Below are positions 17,414 to 26,237 of a stretch of DNA of 64,000 nt, in pieces (within the stretch, counting starts at the first letter, position 1; each line of letters begins with the position of its first letter). The stretch covers positions 62,001 through 126,000 of the forward strand of contig NZ_JAWDIE010000010.1 of NCBI RefSeq assembly GCF_037688875.1, read 5' to 3'. The DNA is from Amphibiibacter pelophylacis (GTDB taxonomy: Bacteria; Pseudomonadota; Gammaproteobacteria; Burkholderiales; Burkholderiaceae_C). The notes below the pieces were generated by a model that was not told the DNA's origin, made no database searches, and saw nothing but the letters and a program-made list of their open reading frames with translations. The translations under genes and the position numbers were made by a program.

Positions 17414-18124
17414 TCAGCCTGCAGCCGGTTTGCGGCGGCGGGGTTTCGGGGTCACCGGCGCCTCAGCGGGATCGCCAGAAGGAGGCGCATCCGACCCGGA
17501 TGCCGCAGGCTCTGACGTCGCCGGAGGCTGGAAGCTGGCGAAAAACTGCTCGCCGGCCTGGCGCAGCTGGTCCTGCTGGGCCTGCCACTGCGCCGTCATC
17601 TGCTGCATCCAGTCGCTGCCGGGCAGCGCCCCCACGCCCGGCAATACGCCCGGCAAAACGGCGGGCATCACACCAGGCATCACCCCGGGCAGCGGCGGTG
17701 GTATCCCGGCAAACGGCTGGGCGCCGGGCAGCTGGCCCAGCTGCTCCAGTTGCGCCTGCCACTGCGCGCCCAGGGAATCCTGCAGGCGCGACACGCCGGC
17801 GAGCGACTGCTCCAGCCAGGCGCCCAGGCTGCTGTGCATGGCCTGGCCATAGACGCGGATCAGCACGCGCAGCATGGTTTCGCTAAAAATCGGCGCGCCC
17901 GCAGTTTCTTCTTCCAGAATGATCTGCAGCAGGATGCTGCGGGTGAGGTCCTCCGCCGTCTTGGCGTCCACCACGCGAAAGGGCGTGCCCGCCACCACCA
18001 TGGCCTTGACGTCGGCCAGCGTCACATAGCTGCTGCTGTGGCTGTCGTACAGGCGGCGGTTGGGGTATTTCTTGAGCACGCGCACGGCGGCGGTGGGCGC
18101 GGAACTGCTGGGTGAGGATTGCAC
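17414..18124 (-). CDS. phaR: Polyhydroxyalkanoate synthesis repressor
   Basis: 236 residues. The N-terminal 60 residues hold the PHB/PHA accumulation regulator DNA-binding domain (VLKKYPNRRLYDSHSSSYVTLADV), followed by the PHB accumulation regulatory segment (IFSETMLRVLIRVYG). The C-terminal half has Gln-rich helices, a repetitive PGVMPGVMPAVLPGVLPGV linker and a basic tail PKPRRRKPAAG. PhaR binds PHA granules and represses phasin and PHA genes until polymer forms. No phaA, phaB, phaC or phasin genes lie nearby. Confidence 0.93.
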   Translation of the reverse strand: MQSSPSSSAPTAAVRVLKKYPNRRLYDSHSSSYVTLADVKAMVVAGTPFRVVDAKTAEDLTRSILLQIILEEETAGAPIFSETMLRVLIRVYGQAMHSSLGAWLEQSLAGVSRLQDSLGAQWQAQLEQLGQLPGAQPFAGIPPPLPGVMPGVMPAVLPGVLPGVGALPGSDWMQQMTAQWQAQQDQLRQAGEQFFASFQPPATSEPAASGSDAPPSGDPAEAPVTPKPRRRKPAAG

Positions 18125-18174
18125 TGCGGGGCCTGTCTCGTTGACTTTGTTCGATCAGACCATTTTACGGGCGA

Positions 18175-18209
18175 AAAAAAACCGCGCCACCGGGTTGTGG
18201 TGGCGCGGT
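18175..18209 (-). terminator. Intrinsic terminator after the OmpA-domain lipoprotein gene
   Basis: 11-bp GC-rich stem (18181-18191 with 18199-18209), seven-base loop, and a run of A on the plus strand (18174-18180) that becomes a U-tract for minus-strand transcripts. Lies 46 bp past the stop at 18256. Confidence 0.85.
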
Positions 18210-18255
18210 CCTGCGATGCCTTGCAGCAGACTGCCCGAGGGCAGCCCATTGGCGA

Positions 18256-18909
18256 TCAGCGCGGAGCGGCTTCGCTCACGTAGATCTCGACACGGCGGTT
18301 CTGGGCACGGCCCTCGTTGCTGGCGTTGCTGGCCACGGGTTCGCGCGAGCCACGGCCTTCGATGGCGAAGCGGTTGCTGGCCACGCCGCGCGAGACCAGG
18401 TAATCGCGGGCGGCCGCAGCGCGATTCAGCGACAGCGGGTTGTTGATGGCGTCGCTGCCGGTGTTGTCGGTGTGACCAATGATGGCCACGCTGGCGGCCG
18501 GGTTACCCACCAGGCCGGTGGCGAACTGGTTCAGCACATTGGCCAGGGTGGAAGAAATCTGCGCGCTGCCCACCGCGAAGCCGGCATCAGCGGGGACGTT
18601 CAGCTTCAGGCGGTTGTCGGCCGTGCGGTCGACCTGGATGCCGGTGCCTTTGGTGGCGGCTTCCATCTGGCGCTTCTGCTCTTCCAGACGCTGCGACCAG
18701 ACATAGCCGCCCAGTGCGCCCAGGCCTGCACCGATGGCGGCGCCCTTCAGGGCTGTCGTGCGGTCGCCGGTGGCAGCACCGATCACGGCACCCGCCAGGG
18801 CGCCCAGGCCAGCGCCTTTGCCGGTGGTCTGCTGACCTTCGGTCATGTTGGCACAGGCCGACAGCATGAGGGAGGAAGCCAGCACGATAGCAGTCACTTG
18901 GGTACGCAT
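18256..18909 (-). CDS. OmpA-family lipoprotein with glycine-zipper segment
   Basis: 217 residues. Signal peptide with lipobox (LMLSACANM, cysteine 19), then a glycine-zipper stretch (GAGLGALAGAVIGAATG and GAAIGAGLGALGGY, about 33-75) and a C-terminal OmpA/MotB peptidoglycan-binding domain with IIGHTDNTGSDAINNPLSLNRAAAARDYL and NRRVEIYV. It anchors the outer membrane to peptidoglycan. AAGGAG precedes the ATG. Similar to YiaD-type lipoproteins. Single gene with its own terminator. Confidence 0.92.
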   Translation of the reverse strand: MRTQVTAIVLASSLMLSACANMTEGQQTTGKGAGLGALAGAVIGAATGDRTTALKGAAIGAGLGALGGYVWSQRLEEQKRQMEAATKGTGIQVDRTADNRLKLNVPADAGFAVGSAQISSTLANVLNQFATGLVGNPAASVAIIGHTDNTGSDAINNPLSLNRAAAARDYLVSRGVASNRFAIEGRGSREPVASNASNEGRAQNRRVEIYVSEAAPR

Positions 18910-18953
18910 AATTTCTCCTTGAATTGGGACAGTTCGGGGTCTGTCACGATGGA

Positions 18954-19955
18954 TCAGTCGTTGGCTGAAGTACAGCCTTGCAACATGTTGATGCCGTTCA
19001 TGACCGAAAAGTTCCCCGACGGCGCGACTGTACCAGCCAGAGTCAGCACCGGCGCCTGCGGGTTCATGCGAAGCAGCGCCTGACCGATGAGTTCGCCCGG
19101 ATTCTGTTGCGCGACAGACTCAACGGCGACCATGTCCACGGGCAAGGAGACGCTCTGGCCGCTGACCACATAGGGCTGGTCAAGCAGCGTGCGCAGCTTG
19201 GCCTGCACATGGGCGACATCCTGCGGCGTATCCATGACAGCCAGCAGGATGGCGAACTGGCTGGGCCCCAGCGACGCCACCACATCGCTGGCGCGCAGCG
19301 CCGAGCGCAGACGCACCGCCACCTTGCGCCGCAGCACGCTGGCGGCCACCGAGCCCAGGCTGCCCTCCAGCGGCGCCAGGCCCTGGAACTGCAGCACCAG
19401 CAGCGACATGGGCGCCGGATCGCGGGCGCGCAGCGCCAGCAGGTGGGACATGTGTTCCTGAAGCTGCTTCTGGTTGGGCAGGCCGGTGGCCATGTCCAGC
19501 GAGAGCGAGCGGCGCGTGTCGCTGAGCAGCGTCTGGCGCTCGACCGCCATGCGCAGCGCCTTGGCCAGAAGATAGCTGCCCGCCTCGCGCGAACTGAGCG
19601 CATCCTGCACGCCCAGCGTCACCAGGTGTGGCAGCAGGGCGGGATCAGGTTCGGTGCTGACCAGCAGCACGGGCACGTCGGCCAGCAGCAGCTGGGCGTT
19701 CCAGCGGCGCAACTGGGCGATGGCATCGGTCAGGTTCCAGTGCAGCAGCAGCACGTCGGGCGGCTGCGCACGCAGGGCATCGGTGACCGCGGGCAGATCG
19801 GCCCGGGCCTCGACCACAAACGGGCCGTAATGAGACATGGACAGGTCAGGAACCCAGCCCTTCTCGCTGACCGACAGAACCTCCAGTGGCGTTTTCATGC
19901 AGCGTGCCCCCGGCAGACCGGAGGATGTAAGCGGACGATTTGAATTTGTGTTCAT
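18954..19955 (-). CDS. Degenerate GGDEF-domain protein with receiver-like N-terminus
   Basis: 333 residues from the first ATG (319... from the alternative ATG at 19898, MKTPLEVLSV, which would give 314). The first ~130 residues look like a receiver fold (VLSVSEKG start, LLLHWNL where the phosphorylated aspartate should sit, VPVLLVST), but the acceptor Asp is His. Residues about 165-320 follow the GGDEF pattern (DMATGLPNQKQLQEHM; RLRSALRASDVVASLGPSQFAILL), with LGPSQF in place of GGDEF. It is therefore expected to lack both phosphotransfer and diguanylate cyclase activity. A structural or c-di-GMP/GTP-sensing role is possible but not shown. Cytoplasmic, no membrane segments. Confidence 0.8.
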   Translation of the reverse strand: MNTNSNRPLTSSGLPGARCMKTPLEVLSVSEKGWVPDLSMSHYGPFVVEARADLPAVTDALRAQPPDVLLLHWNLTDAIAQLRRWNAQLLLADVPVLLVSTEPDPALLPHLVTLGVQDALSSREAGSYLLAKALRMAVERQTLLSDTRRSLSLDMATGLPNQKQLQEHMSHLLALRARDPAPMSLLVLQFQGLAPLEGSLGSVAASVLRRKVAVRLRSALRASDVVASLGPSQFAILLAVMDTPQDVAHVQAKLRTLLDQPYVVSGQSVSLPVDMVAVESVAQQNPGELIGQALLRMNPQAPVLTLAGTVAPSGNFSVMNGINMLQGCTSAND

Positions 19956-20133
19956 TGAACCGCGAAACCGTCCATCGTCAAAGATCGTTTTCCCTTGGAA
20001 TCCGGTGCTTTTTTGAAGGGCAGTGGGCGACAGGCGACAGTGCCGCGCAGCATGACCGCCCCGGCGCCCCCGTTCCGGGGGCCGGGTGTGAGCGTGTCAC
20101 AATCCCTGCACAGGCAGACAGGAAGGAGTTCCC

Positions 20134-21510
20134 ATGCGTTATGTGATCGTGCTCGTTATCATCGCCATTGTCGCGGCCCTCGCCGCGTCCGGGCTGGGTT
20201 ATGACCAGGGCGCCGTGTCCTTCGTGATGGGCGGCGTGAAAACCGATCTGTCGCTCAACCTGTTTGTGGCGCTGGCGCTGGCGCTCTATTTGCTGCTGCT
20301 GGTGCTGACGCTGGCGGTGCGCGCCCTGTTTCGCGTGCCGCGCCGTCTAAGCCAGTGGCGCGGCCACAAGCGCGATCACCAGGCGCAGGTGGCCCTGCGC
20401 GCCGCCATCGCCGACACCTGGGCCGGTCGCGAAGCGCAGGCCACCAAATCGGTGCACCGTGCACTGCAGCTTTTTGCCGCACTGCCTGAAGGCGCTCAGG
20501 ACCCCGATGCGATGGCGCTGCTGCACCTGCTACAGGCCGATGTGGCCCACCACCGCAAACAGCCGGACGAACGCGACGCCGCACTGGCTCACGCCCTGAC
20601 CCAGGGCCAGACCGCTCACCCGCGCGTCAACCCCTGGGAAGAATCGGCCCGCCTGTGGCAGGCCACCTGGGCTCACGAAGACGGCCAGCACGAAGCCGCC
20701 CTGGATCTGATTTCTGCCCTGCCCGACGCCGTGCGCCGCCGCCCGCGCGTGGCGCGCCTTTACACCGACGCGCTGCTGGCGCTGGGCCGTCCAGTCGATG
20801 CCCTGCACGCCGCGCAGGCCATGGGCCAGAAACCGGCCTTCTTCGCGCTGACCACGCGCAAGGCGCCGACCGCCGAATCCGAGCTGAAGACCGGCCAGGC
20901 GCTGACCGTGGCGCTGAGCCAGGCCAGCGATCTGGACGCGCTGGACACCGCCTGGCGCGACGCAGGCAAAGCCGCGCAACACCAGATTCAATGGGCCGCG
21001 CTGGCCGCACGCCGGGCGCAGCAGCTGGGCGACAGCGGCCGCGCGCTGAACTGGCTCAAGCCGCTGTGGGATCGCTACTTCGATCAGCCGCAGGACAGCC
21101 GCCCCGAGCTGGGCCTGGCCGTGCTGCGCGCGTCAGCCGCCACCGATGCAAAGTGGCTCAAAGCCACCGACAAGGTTTACGCCCGCCACGACAGCGATCC
21201 CCTGCCCGCCAGCGTGCTGGCCGCCTGTGGCCTGATTTTTGCGCACCAGGGCCTGAGCGGCCGGGCGCTGGCGCCGCTGCAGGCGGCCGCCGATTCGGGC
21301 GAGCTGCCCGCCGCCGAGCGCCGTCTGGCCTGGCTGTGGCTGGCGCATCTGCACGCCCAGCAGGGCCATGCGGATCAGGCCGCAGCGGCGCAGCGTCAGG
21401 CGACGGCGCTGGAGGATGTCCTGCTGGCGGCGCTGCTGCCCGCAGGCGCAGCGCCCGCTGAAGCCGAGGCCGCGCCTCAACTGGCCGCTCCCGACGCCGT
21501 AAAAGGCTGA
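20134..21510 (+). CDS. hemY: HemY-like inner membrane TPR protein
   Basis: 458 residues with AGGAAGGAG eight bases before the ATG. Two N-terminal membrane helices (about 1-25 and 40-65) are followed by VPRRLSQWRGHKRD, a HemY_N signature, and then TPR-like helical repeats to the end. In gamma- and beta-proteobacteria HemY sits in hemCDXY and modulates haem pathway enzymes; here hemC, hemD and hemX are not adjacent and the gene stands alone. The tail after residue 430 is Ala/Pro-rich. Confidence 0.88.
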   Translation: MRYVIVLVIIAIVAALAASGLGYDQGAVSFVMGGVKTDLSLNLFVALALALYLLLLVLTLAVRALFRVPRRLSQWRGHKRDHQAQVALRAAIADTWAGREAQATKSVHRALQLFAALPEGAQDPDAMALLHLLQADVAHHRKQPDERDAALAHALTQGQTAHPRVNPWEESARLWQATWAHEDGQHEAALDLISALPDAVRRRPRVARLYTDALLALGRPVDALHAAQAMGQKPAFFALTTRKAPTAESELKTGQALTVALSQASDLDALDTAWRDAGKAAQHQIQWAALAARRAQQLGDSGRALNWLKPLWDRYFDQPQDSRPELGLAVLRASAATDAKWLKATDKVYARHDSDPLPASVLAACGLIFAHQGLSGRALAPLQAAADSGELPAAERRLAWLWLAHLHAQQGHADQAAAAQRQATALEDVLLAALLPAGAAPAEAEAAPQLAAPDAVKG

Positions 21511-21537
21511 AGTCAGGGGTGACGTCAGGGGCTGAAA

Positions 21538-22875
21538 TCAGCGCTGGGCCAGGTCGTCGCGGCTGGTCTCGCGCGCCATCAGCAGCGCCACCAGGGTCAC
21601 CAGAGCGCACACGCCCAGGTAAATACCCACGCCCTTGAGGCCGTAGCTGTCGTTCAGGCCCACCGCCACCAGCGTGGCGACCGAGGCGCCCAGAATCGAC
21701 GCCAGGTTGTAGGCCAGCGAGGCGCCGGTGTAGCGCACTTCGGTGGGGAACAGCTCGGGCAGGATGGCCGCCATGGGGCCGAAAGTCAGGCCCATCAGCG
21801 TCATGCCCAGCACCAGGAAAATCATCACCCCGCCCGGCGTGCCCTGACCCAGCAGCTGGGGCAGCAGCACAAAGCCGAAAATGGCGATCGCGACCGTCGT
21901 CCAGATCAGCAGCGTGCGCCGCCCGATGATGTCCGACAGCCAGCCCGAGATCAGGGTGAAAGCGCCAAACAGCAGCGTGGCGCCCATCAGCATTTCCAGA
22001 AACAGGCTTTTGTTGATGCCCAGGCCCGTGACGATACCGGCCGCGTTGGTCGCCGCCGGGCTGACCGAGTACTTCTGGCTGAACACCGTCATCAGGTAGA
22101 ACAGCACGTAAGTCGCGACCATGATCAGCGTGCCGATCAGCATGGCGCCGCCGTGCTGGCCAAACACCCGGGCCAGCGGCACCTTGACCTTTTTGCCCTG
22201 CGCTTCGGCCTGGCGGTAAACGGGAGACTCTTCCAGCGACAGGCGGACATACAGGCCCACCATCACCAGCACCGCCGACGCCAGGAAAGGAATGCGCCAT
22301 CCCCAGCTCATGAAATCTTCCGGGCTCATGGACGAGCTGACCGCGAAAAACGCGCCGTTAGCCAGCAGCAGCCCGATGGGTGCGCCCAGTTGCGGGAAGG
22401 AGCCAAACAGGCCGCGCCGTCCGGGCGGTGCGTTCTCGGTGGCGACCAGCGCTGCCCCGCCCCACTCGCCGCCCAGGCCCAGACCCTGACCGAAGCGCAG
22501 CAGGCACAGCAGCACCGGCGCGGCCAGGCCGATCTGGCCCTCGCCCGGCAGCAGGCCGATGAAGAAGGTGGACAGGCCCATCACCAGCAGCGACGCGACC
22601 AGCGTGGTCTTGCGCCCCAGGCGGTCGCCGTAGTGGCCAAACAGTGCTGAACCCACGGGCCGCGCAATGAAAGCAATCGAGAAGGTGGACAGCGACAGCA
22701 GCGTCTGCGCCGCCGGGCTGGCCGTGGGGAAGAACAGCGGGCCGAACACCAGCACGGCGGCCGTGGCGTAGATGTAGTAGTCGTAAAACTCGATGGCCGT
22801 CCCGACCAGGGACGCACCGAGCACCTTGGCGGGCGAGTTGAGCCGCGCTGCCGCGGCGGTTTGGGGCTGTGACAT
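21538..22875 (-). CDS. MFS metabolite:H+ symporter (MHS/ShiA-ProP type)
   Basis: 445 residues from the ATG at 22875, chosen for the AAGGAA site before it. Twelve membrane segments. GTAIEFYDYYIYATAAVLVF in helix 1, RPVGSALFGHYGDRLGRK between helices 2 and 3 and LRFGQGLGLGGEWGGA in helix 4 are hallmarks of the metabolite:H+ symporter family (TC 2.A.1.6), which moves citrate, alpha-ketoglutarate, shikimate, proline/betaine and similar solutes. Substrate unknown. It follows the MarR gene by 27 bp on the same strand and might be read from the efflux operon. Confidence 0.9.
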   Translation of the reverse strand: MSQPQTAAAARLNSPAKVLGASLVGTAIEFYDYYIYATAAVLVFGPLFFPTASPAAQTLLSLSTFSIAFIARPVGSALFGHYGDRLGRKTTLVASLLVMGLSTFFIGLLPGEGQIGLAAPVLLCLLRFGQGLGLGGEWGGAALVATENAPPGRRGLFGSFPQLGAPIGLLLANGAFFAVSSSMSPEDFMSWGWRIPFLASAVLVMVGLYVRLSLEESPVYRQAEAQGKKVKVPLARVFGQHGGAMLIGTLIMVATYVLFYLMTVFSQKYSVSPAATNAAGIVTGLGINKSLFLEMLMGATLLFGAFTLISGWLSDIIGRRTLLIWTTVAIAIFGFVLLPQLLGQGTPGGVMIFLVLGMTLMGLTFGPMAAILPELFPTEVRYTGASLAYNLASILGASVATLVAVGLNDSYGLKGVGIYLGVCALVTLVALLMARETSRDDLAQR

Positions 22876-22902
22876 GGGATTCCTTTTTCTTCTGCGAGGC
22901 AA

Positions 22903-23388
22903 TTACCGGGATTCGGTACAGCCCGATCCGACCCGCATGGCCGGGATGGGCAGACCCAGATTGTCCGCCACATGCGCCATGACACGGCGGCAGGCCGCGA
23001 TGTCGTCAAGCGACAGTCCTTCAAAGCTGCGGCTGCGAAAGGCCAGCAGCCGGGCTTCGATGGCCTGCACGCGCTCTTCGCCCGCCGGCGTCAGATGCAG
23101 GGTTTTGGCGCGGCGGTCGGTGGGGTCGTCCTGGCGCTGCATCAGTCCGGCCTCGACCAGCTGGTCGATGTGACGCACCAGGGTCGAGCCCTCGATGCCC
23201 ACATGCTCGGCCAGCGTCACCTGGCGCTGACCGTTGCCCAGGCGCCACAGCACCAGCAGCGCCCAGGCCGCCGCCTGCGACAGACCGAAATCGTCCAGCT
23301 CGCGGTCGGCGTGGGCGCGGTAGCCCCGGCTGAGCATCACCAGGTGCAGGACGCAGTCGTAGATTTCGCGGTCTCGCGGGCTCAGCAT
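22903..23388 (-). CDS. MarR-family transcriptional regulator
   Basis: 161 residues, normal MarR length. Winged-helix region at about 45-110: LAEHVGIEGSTLVRHIDQLVEAGLMQRQDDPTDRRAKTLHLT, in which DPTDRRAK is the wing. It lies 36 bp after the EmrB gene on the same strand, downstream of the transporter genes, so it is probably expressed with them and could form a feedback loop on the operator-like palindrome at 27757-27770. Ligand unknown; hydrophobic drugs, phenols or acids are typical of the family. Confidence 0.9.
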   Translation of the reverse strand: MLSPRDREIYDCVLHLVMLSRGYRAHADRELDDFGLSQAAAWALLVLWRLGNGQRQVTLAEHVGIEGSTLVRHIDQLVEAGLMQRQDDPTDRRAKTLHLTPAGEERVQAIEARLLAFRSRSFEGLSLDDIAACRRVMAHVADNLGLPIPAMRVGSGCTESR

Positions 23389-23424
23389 GGCAGCACTCCG
23401 GTGGCGGATGGGAACAAGGCCGGA

Positions 23425-24972
23425 TCAATGGCCCGCACTGGCCGGGCCGGCCTTGGCCGAGAACGGCGGCCGGGCAAACCACAGCAGCAGGATCAGGCCG
23501 ACAAAAATCCAGGCCAGCGCATAAAACAGCTCGTTGAAGCCGAGCTGCACCGCCTGCTGGGTGATGAGCTGATTGGCCTGCGCCAGCTGCGCCGTGGGCG
23601 TGGCGCCCAGCAGCGGCAGCGTGGCCGTGGCCTGGCTGTTGTAGGCGGAAATGCTCTCGGTCAGGTGCGCGTGATGGACCACGCCGCGCTCGTCCCACAA
23701 AAAGGTGGTGATCGATGCCGAAAAACTGCCGCCCAGCGTGCGCAGAAAGGTCGACAGGCCCGATCCGCCGGGAATCTCGCGCGGTGACAGATCAGACAGC
23801 ATGATCTGGATCATGGGCATGAAGAAGAAGGCCACGCCCAGACCCATGATGAACTGCGTCAGCGCCACGTGGAAAAAATCCACCTGCACGACAAACTGCG
23901 AGCGCATGAAGGACACCAGGCCCATCACCACAAAGGCGAAGGACGCCATCAGCCGCAGGTCCACCTTCGAGCTGTACTTGCCCACCACCGGCGTCAACAG
24001 GATGGGCAGCAGGCCAATCGGCGCCGTCGCCAGACCCGCCCAGATCGAGGTGTAGCCCAGGTTGCGCTGCAGCCACAGCGGCACCAGCAGGCCCATGGAG
24101 AAGAAGGCCGCATAAGCCATCACCATGGCAATCGTGCCCACCAGAAAGTTGCGCTTGCGAAACAGCGTCAGGTTGACGATGGGGTCGTCGTGCGTCAGCT
24201 CCCAGATCACGAACACCGTCAGCGCCACGACCGACACCAGCGTCAGCGCCACGATCAGCGGCGAGGCGAACCAGTCGGCGTCGTTGCCCAGGTCCAGCAT
24301 GATCTGCAGGCTGCCCACGCCGATCACCAGCAGAAACAGGCCCATGCGGTCCAGCTTCGGGGTCTCGATCGGGTCGCGTCGCTCACGCATCTGCTGCGCG
24401 ATCACCGCGCTGGCAAAGAGGCCAATCGGCACGTTGATGAAGAAAATCCATTCCCACGAGTAGTTGTCGGTGATCCAGCCGCCCAGAATCGGCCCGGCAA
24501 TCGGCGCCACCACGGTGATCATGGCCAGCAGCGCCAGCGCCATGCCGCGCTTGATGGGCGGGTAGATCGAGATCAGCAGGCTCTGCGTGATCGGGTACAT
24601 CGGCCCCGCCACCGCGCCCTGCAGCGCACGGAACAGGATCAGCTCCGGCATGTTCGTGGCGATACCGCACAGGAAGGACGCCAGCGAGAACAGCATCGTC
24701 GCCCAGATGAACAGGCGCACTTCGCCAAAACGGCGCGTCAGGTAGCCCGTCAGCGGCAGGGCAATCGCCGTGCTGACCGCGAACGAGGTGATCACCCAGG
24801 TGGACTGGCCGCTGCTCACGCCCAGGTTGCCCGCAATGGTGGGCAGCGAGACGTTGGCGATGGTCGTGTCCAGCACCTGCATGAAGGTGGCCAGACACAG
24901 GCCCATGGTGGCGATGCCACGGCTGGGCGGGTTGAATGCGGCCTCGTGGACCGACTGGGCCGGGGTGCTCAT
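23425..24972 (-). CDS. emrB: EmrB/QacA (DHA2) drug:H+ antiporter
   Basis: 515 residues, 14 membrane segments expected for DHA2. Motifs: LATFMQVLDTTIANVSLPTIAG (helix 1, with the conserved D), LTGYLTRRFGEVR (motif A), ALQGAVAGPMYPITQSLL, and GPILGGWITDNYSWEWIFFINVPIG (motif C region). It pumps hydrophobic compounds and works with an EmrA-type periplasmic adaptor. The ATG is 6 bp after the emrA stop. The final residues AKAGPASAGH extend past the last helix. Confidence 0.93.
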   Translation of the reverse strand: MSTPAQSVHEAAFNPPSRGIATMGLCLATFMQVLDTTIANVSLPTIAGNLGVSSGQSTWVITSFAVSTAIALPLTGYLTRRFGEVRLFIWATMLFSLASFLCGIATNMPELILFRALQGAVAGPMYPITQSLLISIYPPIKRGMALALLAMITVVAPIAGPILGGWITDNYSWEWIFFINVPIGLFASAVIAQQMRERRDPIETPKLDRMGLFLLVIGVGSLQIMLDLGNDADWFASPLIVALTLVSVVALTVFVIWELTHDDPIVNLTLFRKRNFLVGTIAMVMAYAAFFSMGLLVPLWLQRNLGYTSIWAGLATAPIGLLPILLTPVVGKYSSKVDLRLMASFAFVVMGLVSFMRSQFVVQVDFFHVALTQFIMGLGVAFFFMPMIQIMLSDLSPREIPGGSGLSTFLRTLGGSFSASITTFLWDERGVVHHAHLTESISAYNSQATATLPLLGATPTAQLAQANQLITQQAVQLGFNELFYALAWIFVGLILLLWFARPPFSAKAGPASAGH

Positions 24973-24978
24973 GGTGGA

Positions 24979-26157
24979 TCAGCTATGGCTCGGCAGGTTG
25001 GCGGTGATCACCTCGCGCACCACCGCATCGGCCTGGTTGAGCTGGTCGGTGTAGACCGACGTGGCCTGCGTGCCGCGCTGGTCGGGCACGGCCGCCAGCA
25101 CCGGGCCCTTGCGGTCGTGGATATCGACATCCACCGACATCGACATGCCCACGCGCAGCGGGTGCGTCTGCAGCTGTTTCACGTCGGTGAAATCGACCTG
25201 CACCGGCACGCGCTGCACGATCTTGATCCAGTTGCCCGTGGCGTTCTGCGCGGGCAGCAGCGAAAAGGCGCTGCCCGTGCCCAGCCCCAGGCTGGTGATG
25301 CGGGCGCTGTACGTCACGTCCGATCCGTACAGATCAGCGTGCAGCGTGACCGGCTGGCCCAGGCGCAGATCGCGCAACTGGGTTTCCTTGAAGTTGGCAT
25401 CGACCCAGACGGCCTGCAGCGGCACCACCGCCATCAGCGCCTGACCGGCCTGAACGTTCTGGCCCAGCTCGGCGTTGCGCTTGCCGACAAACCCGTCCAC
25501 CGGCGCGACGATGTGCGTGCGCTGCAGGTCCAGCCAGGCGGCGCGCAGGCGGGCGGCAGCCACTTCGACCTCGGGGTTGCTGTCCACGGCAGCGTCGCCC
25601 AACAGCACCTGGCGGCCCTGGAACTGCTCGCGGGCGCTGGCCAGCGCGGCGCGGGCGCGGGTCAGGGCGTTGCGCGCCTGGCTCAGCTCTTCGGCCGAAA
25701 CTGCACCGCTGGGCGCCAGACGCTCGCGGCGCTGCACCTCCTGCACGGCCAGTTTTTCGGCGGCCACGGCGGCATTGAGCTGCGCCTGCGCACCGCTGAC
25801 CTGCGTGTGCAGGCCGCTGAGCTGGCGCAGCGAAGTCACCAGCGCAGCGCGTGCCGAAGCCAGCGCGAGCTGCGCCTTGCTGTCGTCCATTTCGGCCAGC
25901 ACCTGGCCAGCCTTGACGGGATCGCCGTTGTTCACCAGCACGCGCACCAGCGTGCCGGGCGTCTGCGCCGACACCGGCACGATGTGGCCGGCCACGTAGG
26001 CGTCGTCGGTGCTCTCGTACCAGCGGCCGTCCAGCAGATACCAGGCGGCTGCGGCGATGGCGCCCAGCACCACCACGGCGCCGACGCCGCGCAGCCACAG
26101 CTTGCGCTGGCGGGGTTTGTCACTGACAGGGGTGTCGGGGGAGGAAGTCGTGCTCAT
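24979..26157 (-). CDS. emrA: EmrA-type membrane fusion protein (HlyD family)
   Basis: 392 residues from the ATG at 26157 (the 26172 reading begins with TTG). One N-terminal membrane helix (VGAVVVLGAIAAAAWYLL), then the beta-barrel/lipoyl half-motif YVAGHIVPVSAQTPGTLVRVLVNNGDPVKAGQVLAEMD, a long coiled coil (about 95-200), and the second lipoyl half IVAPVDGFVGKRNAELGQNVQAGQALMAVVP. It bridges EmrB and an outer membrane channel. Stands between the outer membrane lipoprotein and emrB genes, completing a tripartite pump. Confidence 0.93.
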   Translation of the reverse strand: MSTTSSPDTPVSDKPRQRKLWLRGVGAVVVLGAIAAAAWYLLDGRWYESTDDAYVAGHIVPVSAQTPGTLVRVLVNNGDPVKAGQVLAEMDDSKAQLALASARAALVTSLRQLSGLHTQVSGAQAQLNAAVAAEKLAVQEVQRRERLAPSGAVSAEELSQARNALTRARAALASAREQFQGRQVLLGDAAVDSNPEVEVAAARLRAAWLDLQRTHIVAPVDGFVGKRNAELGQNVQAGQALMAVVPLQAVWVDANFKETQLRDLRLGQPVTLHADLYGSDVTYSARITSLGLGTGSAFSLLPAQNATGNWIKIVQRVPVQVDFTDVKQLQTHPLRVGMSMSVDVDIHDRKGPVLAAVPDQRGTQATSVYTDQLNQADAVVREVITANLPSHS

Positions 26158-26237
26158 CGTGGGGCTCCGCAAGGGGAAGGATTCGTTCAGTCCAGAAAAT
26201 CAGGAAAATCAGAAATCGGGGGAAGGAAACGGTCGGC

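Noticed and set aside
17386..17440. Short tandem repeat (ATCAGCCTGCAGCCG twice) at the phaR 3' end
   Set aside because: Only two copies, partly inside the phaR stop region; no hairpin or other function apparent.
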